A stretch of 22,139 nucleotides of DNA. It comes from Priapulus caudatus (taxonomy: Eukaryota; Priapulida; Priapulimorpha; Priapulimorphida; Priapulidae). A model generated the notes under the pieces. The model had not been told where the DNA came from and ran no database searches. It saw only the letters and a program-made list of their open reading frames with translations. The DNA lies in assembly GCF_000485595.1 (NCBI RefSeq), contig NW_014577087.1:1021662-1043800 (forward strand), written 5' to 3'. The position numbers were made by a program, and so were the translations under genes. Below are positions 1 to 7,500 of this stretch, in pieces; within the stretch, counting starts at the first letter, position 1, and each line of letters starts with the position of its first letter.

Positions 1-68
1 TGATTCGCACACTTCACGTGCTCATGCATTGCCGCCCCCCCCAAAATAAAATCCTGGCTACGCGCCTG
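1..68 (-). mobile_element. Possible transposon terminus cut by the window edge
   Basis: Read on the minus strand from 68, the sequence begins CAGGCGCGTAGCCAGGATTT and continues into a run of eight G. This resembles the CAG-starting terminal repeats of DNA transposons that are common in marine invertebrate genomes. The element would extend left out of the window, so its other end cannot be checked. Confidence 0.3.
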
Positions 69-450
69 GCTGGGCAAATGGCCGGTTTTCAGCCTCGACT
101 TTTTCACCCCCAAAAGCATAAAATATGATTATACGGCTATAATACGCGTTTTTACAGTCACACAAAGACACATACACAAACACTAACGGACGCGCACACG
201 CAGGTATAGTCGCACGCACGCGTGCGCGTGTATTATAGGCGTAAATTCACATTTTGTGCCTCGGGGTGTGAAAAAGTTTCGGCTGAAATACGGCTATTTA
301 CCTGCAAAAGTTTTTCCATGCTTGACTGGTCGTGGGCGAAACCATCCGCGAGAGGGGAGTAAGGAATAAGTGATTACTTTTATTCACTGTTAATGTTACT
401 GCCTGACACAGCAGATGAAAGGTCAGCATAAAGAACCGGCAACTGTTTTG
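69..450. other. Non-coding region without recognisable gene
   Basis: No convincing coding exon. It contains a CA- and CG-rich stretch (about 157-235) with alternating purine-pyrimidine sequence. It lies 3' of the CEP83 gene. Confidence 0.5.
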
Positions 451-545
451 TTTATTATCATTATTATTATTATTATTATTATGTCTTTATTGCATGTAAT
501 TCAAATACAAATACATGTACTGAAGACGTCTTTTTCATGGAGAAA
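451..545 (-). repeat. Probable 3' end of a LINE-like element with (AAT)n tail
   Basis: Read on the minus strand it runs through TTGTATTTGAATTACATG, GCAATAAAGACAT and then a (AAT)n tract at 453-482. A polyadenylation-like AATAAA followed by a short simple tail is the usual layout of a 5'-truncated non-LTR retroelement. There is no coding remnant, so assignment is tentative. Confidence 0.3.
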
Positions 546-1423
546 AAATCTAATGAATGCAAGTGGTGTAGCATATAGCAGTTAAAATAATAAAATTTCT
601 GAGTGATACAGTACATTGTATGATACATAGTTCAGAGTGTTACATGTTACATGACTGGGATATGAATCTACGTGAAGGACTATATTAAACGACTATTGTC
701 TACGTGACTATCTGCTGTCGGCACTCGTGTAAAACAACTATTTTTACTTTATGAATGAATCTAAAGTATATATGATGACTCTAAAAAGGTAAAACTACTT
801 GTCACAGATTGTCCTTGAAAAAACACATGTCCTTGAAATGTCCTTGAAAAAATAATTCGCCCTTGTGTGGGAACCATGTAGGAGGGAAACCATCGTTTCT
901 GCACAAATTAAAATTAATAACTGAAGAAAATTTTAGGTAGGAAGACAGTAGGTTTATTTTGCATGCATATAAAAATTAAGATCTCCACTCTACCGTACAA
1001 AAAGTTGACACTGCCTACTGATGGGGCAGGGAACCAGAAATACAACATGTATACATACAATTTTTCTGCGTACAATTCATTCAGATATATGCTATATTAA
1101 ATATGCACCTGGGCCATAGATGCAGTAAATTGAGATGTACCTGCATTTCAAGATATGATTCACAGGTAATAAAAAGGTAGTAAATACTTTATACTTTGAT
1201 ATTAACTACCAGAACACATTCTTTACGCCCACGTCAATTACACTAGAACATTAGCACAGTCGGAACAGTGATCGCCCCTTATTAGTTGATAAGGAAAACC
1301 AAAGTTCGTACTCACATAACGTACCTCAAAAAATAATACCCACCCGCAGCCCTTGAGGAAATAACATGATTGCTTGCCAGTCTATAGCAGCCGGTAGCAA
1401 TAATTATCGTTGGAGAGTATTTG
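546..1423. other. AT-rich non-coding region 3' of CEP83
   Basis: No coding potential and no clear element was seen. A short local repeat of TGTCCTTGAAA occurs around 810-850. The last part may be CEP83 3' UTR or downstream flank. Confidence 0.5.
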
Positions 1424-1429
1424 TTTAAT
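1424..1429 (-). terminator. Candidate CEP83 polyadenylation signal (ATTAAA)
   Basis: ATTAAA on the minus strand lies 26 bases past the CEP83 stop codon. It is the commonest variant of AATAAA. A canonical AATAAA occurs only much further out (953-958). The 3' UTR is therefore either very short or about 500 bases long; the sequence cannot decide. Confidence 0.3.
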
Positions 1430-1454
1430 CGTGCGTTTGCGACCGAGACGTGTG

Positions 1455-1574
1455 TCATGACGATCCCTCAATAGACTCGTCAGTATCTTCCTTGCTGTCA
1501 TCCACAGGCTGGCTATCTGCTGGTAGCTTGCTCGTGGCACTTGCCAAGATTCCATCCACTCGCAACTGTTTGGC
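1455..1574 (-). CDS. CEP83: CEP83 last coding exon 15 (residues 698-736, stop)
   Basis: 39 codons and TGA after acceptor GTCATTGCAG. It encodes AKQLRVDGILASATSKLPAD and an acidic Ser-rich tail ending ESIEGSS. Joining to exon 14 gives QHVQAKQL...GSS, which resembles the short vertebrate ending TQRKQLEELGSSGE, with about 22 extra acidic residues. The intron before it is about 1.2 kb. Confidence 0.8.
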   Translation of the reverse strand, partial: AKQLRVDGILASATSKLPADSQPVDDSKEDTDESIEGSS

Positions 1575-4500
1575 CTGCAATGACATGACATGTCATCAGA
1601 AGAAGAAAAAATTATTTAAAGGGATAGTAGCCTCTAGGATTTTACTGCATACAACTGTACTTACTGTATAACAAATCGTCTATACCCACACATTTGTTAC
1701 CAGATACCTAATTTAATTGTTATAATTATTTACACATCAACGCTACGAAATTTGAACGGCGCCATGACACCCGCGACCGTGCTGCCACCCCGAAAAAGTT
1801 GCGTATTTGACAATTTATTTTGCAGGTTACAGACTGAGGGCTAATCACAAGTGCAATTATATTTATACCTAAATGCTATTTAACCGAACGATATTAATTT
1901 TAGGGCAAATTTATCCATATTATAACTGAAACTATATGTCGTTTATAAGATATTACAATCCTTTTGCTTTTAAATAAATAAATAAGAAACACCCTCGGTC
2001 TGTAGCCCTTGGCTGGAAAGTAGTTTTATGCAACTTATCAGATTGGGCGCTTTGAGTGGCGCCACCGTCGTTGTAATCAAACTGTAGTCGTTAGTTTTAA
2101 AACATTTTTTAATAATATTTCTAATGGTGATTGAACCATGAAACTTTTTATGTAGCGTAATTATAACCTAAATTAGCTGAAAATAACCCTAGAACCTAGA
2201 GTAAACGCTCCCTTTAAGTTAAATTTTTTATCTAATACATACTTGGGCTACGATAAGATTATATATATTAAACAATATAAATAAGTTTTAGTCGCTCCAG
2301 TCGTTTTAAAACCGTCACTGCCTATATGTGCATCGCTCACTCAAGGGATGTGTGTATGGGCTGGAAATCATGTAAAATACGGACCAATAGTGATGAGCTT
2401 ACATAAACCAAGGAGCTAAATATAACCAAGAGAGGAAGCGGATTGGCTGTGCACTTTTTGCTTCAAGGGCGCCATCTATGGACCATAATCAGCTGAAACG
2501 GCTATGCAGACCGAACCCAGAGACAATAGAACACGAATTAATCTGTTCTAGGGTCTCTGCCAAACCCCAAATTTGGGCCAGATATGGCAGCGCTTCCTCT
2601 CCTTGTTATATTTAGCTCCTTGGGTTCACACAGTAGAGCTCGCGATGAGCAATGGCTAGACGCGAAACACAAATTCCGAGTCATAAGCTCCATAAACCAA
2701 TCACTTCCGTGATTAGGATCATGTATGCGTATAGAGGATATAATTAAGGCAGCGACGTGCCGCGGTTCGTACCTGCACATGTTGAGCCTCCTCCACAGCA
2801 TCCAACCTCTGCTGTAGAATGTCAAGGTCTTGCTGATGCTGCTGCTCCTAACAGAGAAGCTGAATTAGCATTGGCCTATAAACTATGAACCCGATATCGA
2901 AAAATAGAAGGGAGCAAAGGGGGTAATATCTAAACAAGCTGCAACGTGACTAGTCTATCTTGCACACGTTTGAATCACATGAGAAAAAATTGATTCGAAA
3001 ATGTAACCTTCACGTCTATAATATCATAAAAAATCAAAATTTTTATTCGAAACTAAAACTCTTAGATTAACATCTTCGACACGGCTTTCCGTAAGTGGGT
3101 TGCATCGATCGCTCGCACGCGTGCGCACCTGCTGGCTGAAGCTGTGTAACGGAGCTTCAAGGTCGGTGACAAACGGAACAAACGTTTGGTCGCCGAGCGG
3201 CAAGGACGAGAGCAAGATTCCGCGAAATTCTCCGTGGCGACGTTGGATGTCTCGCAGCTGCTTCTTCACATGCAGATGCTCCTCCTGAGGGACGCTCTGT
3301 CTGCACGAAGAAGACAACCCCGCATGTTATCCACGATCTATTCCAGTGGTTCTTAATCTTTTTTTTCAGTCATGGACCCCTTTGAGAATCTGGTGAAAGC
3401 CACGGACCCCTCCCCAGAAAAATGCACAGAAGCACATAGACACAGAATTTTGCATGCGCCTGGTTCATGGACGCCGTGAAACCCATCCACGAACCCCATT
3501 TAGGGTCCGTAGACCACAGCTTAAGAACCCCTGGTCTATTCACACACGTGGTAACCTACCTACACACCACTACTCAGTCGACCGCATTATGATCAATAAG
3601 GTCTAAATATAAATATTAGTATTGTAATTAATATTAATAAAAACATAAAAATAAGCATTAGCATAAATATTAAGGTAAATGTAAATATAAATACAAATAA
3701 AAATAGAAATAGAAATGGAAAAATAAATACAAATATAAATATAAATATATATACAAATTTAAATGTAAATGTAAATAATCTAAAATATGGCTATCTAATC
3801 AGGGCATGTGGATAATGCTCACTTGAGGGCGCTGTTGTGAATCTCTAGCTCCTCCTTCTTCGCCTCTACCAGCTCCAGTTTCTCACGCAGGTGTTTCACC
3901 AGCTTCACGTATTTCTTCTTCTTCTGTGAGCAGGAAACAACAAAAATTATGTCGAGTGAGAGAGTGAATCAATTGATGCAGATCCTCGCCTCCTTTTTAT
4001 ATATATCTGCCTGGAGTGGTTGATCGGTAGCTCTAGCCAATAAGTATTGCGTTAGGTCGAATCTGAAAATGCTGCTTTTAATAAGAAAGTGCTGCAAAGT
4101 CTACAATATGGTGGGTACATGTCAAAAACATACAAATTAGTCTAGCTTGACTGACGTGTGAGAGTAAATTGCAACACCATGCAAGCTCACTACTTTAATC
4201 ACGTTAATACAGTGACGCCAGCTGTATGAGCAAGATAGCCATACGCTCCTTCTAGATATTTGCTAGATCTATCAAGCTAGACCAGTTTGGATATAGTTTT
4301 AATGCATGCACATCAAATTGTCAACTTTGCTGCACTAACTTCATTACTAAACGCTATTTTTCGAATCGACCACAATGCCGATATGCTCTCAATCACTCGA
4401 GATGGATAAGTCAATTGAACCCAATACCATCCACACCCACCATAACCTACAGTAACCTAACCAAAAATCTCTGTCCTTCTGTTCCGACACATATTTCAAG

Positions 4501-7500
4501 AAACCAGAGACGACTGGCCGTTCGGTCGGTTCGATTCGCATCTACCCTCGCGACACAGCGATTCCGTGTTAACAGCCGACACACGGCGCAGCGAGGTATC
4601 TTACCTGCTTATTCTCGGACGTTAGCGAGTTGTAGCGTTCGTGCAGCTGTGATATCTGTGACTCCAGATCTTCCACCCTCTTGCGCCACTCCCCCTTCTC
4701 GGCCTCCCAGCCCGCGTGATGCTGCCGTGCAGCCTGCAGTAAGTAACAGAGAGTGTGTGACACTCCCTATGCACACCAAACACACACAGAGAAAGAGGCG
4801 GAAAAATATGAAAGAGAGAGCGAGCAAGACAGAAAGAGGAAGACAGGGTGGAGAATTTAAAAAATTATTTTTAAAGATTAAATCCCTTCCTGTGCCTATG
4901 TGGCGCATAGAGCGGTGCCTATCTCCGTTTCCTTAAGCCGAGGCCATGCAGCTGCTTTCACAGTAAATACTACAGTAAGGGGTTAGTTAACTGGTAGCAC
5001 TGTGAGTTAACTCTCCACACTCTATCTCTATTTGTGGAGAGAGCTAAGCAGAGAAGCAGTGTTTATCATTTTTCAAGTCTTTGGTAAGACCCGGCCGGGA
5101 GTCGAACCCCCGACCTTCTGCATGCGAGGCGACCACTCTACCATTCAGCAACGCTAAAGGTTGAACTCATTATAATTCATTATAAGCTAAAGGTTGAACT
5201 CATACCAGCCTCACCTGCTCAGCAGTGTCCCTAATTCGCATGACCTCCTCCGCAGCCGACTTCAATTCGGCGTTGAGTCGGGCGATGGTGCCCTTGAGGG
5301 TCCTGTTGGCCGCTGCAAGGTCATCCTCGGATGTGTGAAGGTCTCGCAGTTCCGTCTCCAGCTGCGTGATCCGATGCTGCGCCCCCTGGTGGTCTCTTAT
5401 TTCCTGCTCCAGTTTGGAAATCGATAGCTGGAGCCGCTTCTCTCGATCCCTGCAAATGCAAAACAGATAATGCGGGTGTGTGCCAGGCCGCAGAGGCGCG
5501 TGTGAATGTGAGCAAAGCTAGGAACACACAGAGATGGGTCAGCCAGTGGTACACTATAAAAGGCATACACAGTGTAGTTAGTCTAGATAGAAAAACATTC
5601 ACTACAAAACAACAAGCATTTGCTGAATCAGTAGATGATTTTTTAAGTAAGTAGATTCTTACTCATGTTGTCTAAGAATTTATCGCACAGAGAGAGAGGA
5701 CTTCTGATGTTCAGTAAAATTATTGGATGAAATGTTTACAGCAATAATGTGTTCATGCAGGACATGCCATGGTAAGAGTTCCCCATCTTACAACGTAGAG
5801 GGTGAAACCTTTATAACGTTCACCCTCCACATCCTCTCACGCTCTCCCCTCGCAATGTGACCACACCTCAATGCTGAGCATTCCTTCTCCTGCTGCTGCC
5901 TCTCCCTGCGGTACTGCTCCTCAAGCTTCTCTGCCTTATCATGTGAGGAAGAGGCTGTCTGGCTAGCATCGACCCTCCTCCTCTCAGCCTCCTGCAACTT
6001 GCTCTCAAGGTCCAACCTGCAAGTGTAACCCACAGTGTTACAATCATACTGTTACTACACATTACACATACAGCATTTCTAAAAGGTGGTTTCCATGTGA
6101 GATTTTACGCATAGATGACGCGTCAGCGAATAGAAGTATTAGTGAGTGATGCAGATCTATGCAATATTCTAATTACTATGTATTCAGATTTTTGGCAAAA
6201 AGGTGGTCAGCACTTTAGGTCGTCGTTTCACTGGGTTAGTTGTTAGGACTTTGGTGAAAAATTCTGACGCCATGTTGGCAATGTACATTGCAAAGTATAT
6301 AACTGTTATATAATTGCTGTGTGTAAATATGGTTCAACGTTTTCATTCCTCTAGGAATGAAGAGGGGAAGACCAGTAAGGCAGATAAGGTCTATGTCCCC
6401 CTGACCTCTGTTTGACCTGGCTCGTTTAGCTATTTCTGACTAATATATATATATATATATAATATATAATATATATAGGGTTAGGGTTAGGGTTAGTGTT
6501 AGTCAGAAATAGCTAAACGAGCCAGGTCAAACAGAGGTCAGGGGGACATAGACCCTACGAGCACCAGTAAGCACACGCAAACACACAGGGGCGAGATGTT
6601 ATCCTCATACTTGTCATTCTCCAGCTGTGCAACCTTGCTCCAGCTCTCCTCCTGAGTGGCCTGCACCCTTCTCTCAGCCTCCCTCTCCTTCTCCACTAGC
6701 TGCTGCTTCTGCATTGCCAGCGATTGTCGGGCAACATCCAGTTCTCCTGTCACGCCTGCGGGTGAAATTTAAGAATAGCTGAATGAAATCTGCTCTAGGC
6801 ACATAAAGCCACGGAATGACGAATTACGAACGAAAAAAACATTTTTCATAATTACTACCACAATCGGCAGACTTAGGTTCAGTCACGTATTTGAGAGGCA
6901 GTTACGTCCACACGAGCGAACGCAAGCCTTCGTGCAGACAAGCTTGCACACCTTCTAGATTGTTGGAAAGAGCATCACACTCGGTCTGTAGGCTTCCTTG
7001 CTGCCTCAGGTTCTCCATGCGCAGGTTTGCCACCTCTAGCTTGCTATCGTGCTCTAGTTGCTCCAGCCTATGTCTTGTGTTTGCCAGCTCCTTTTCCAAC
7101 TCGTGCAACTGCCACAGTATATACAAGGTAAACACATAAAACAGGATAAACACATATAACAGGGTCAGATAATACACCAGCACCGTTATTTCACGAATGC
7201 ATTCTGTAATTCAGTGTTCACCTATCGGTCGTCGTGTAAATATAAATGATCATCTCTGATCGGTAGAAATGTGGCTGGTCTGAATGAATTCATGTGTTCA
7301 CATGCTGATCGAGCTAGGCTAGCACGGATACCTTCGTATGTAGCTGCTCGTGTGTTTCGTGTACAGAGGCGACCTCTGCCTGTAGCCGTTCGACGTGCAT
7401 CTGCAGGGATTCCTTCTCTGTCTGCAGGGTCTTGATATTGCCAATGTACTCTGATACTTGCTTCGCCTGGAAAAGTACACCGATGATAGAGAATCCATTA

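Noticed and set aside
4415-4936. 173-codon plus-strand frame
   Set aside because: It overlaps CEP83 exon 11 on the opposite strand and has low-complexity content; it is a shadow of that exon.
5085-5156. A tRNA gene on the minus strand
   Set aside because: Boxes A and B are present, but the acceptor, anticodon and T stems do not pair; it is the head of a SINE.
6478-6500. Interstitial telomere repeat
   Set aside because: Only three GGGTTA units, and they lie inside the loop of a transposon, so this is not a telomere fusion site.
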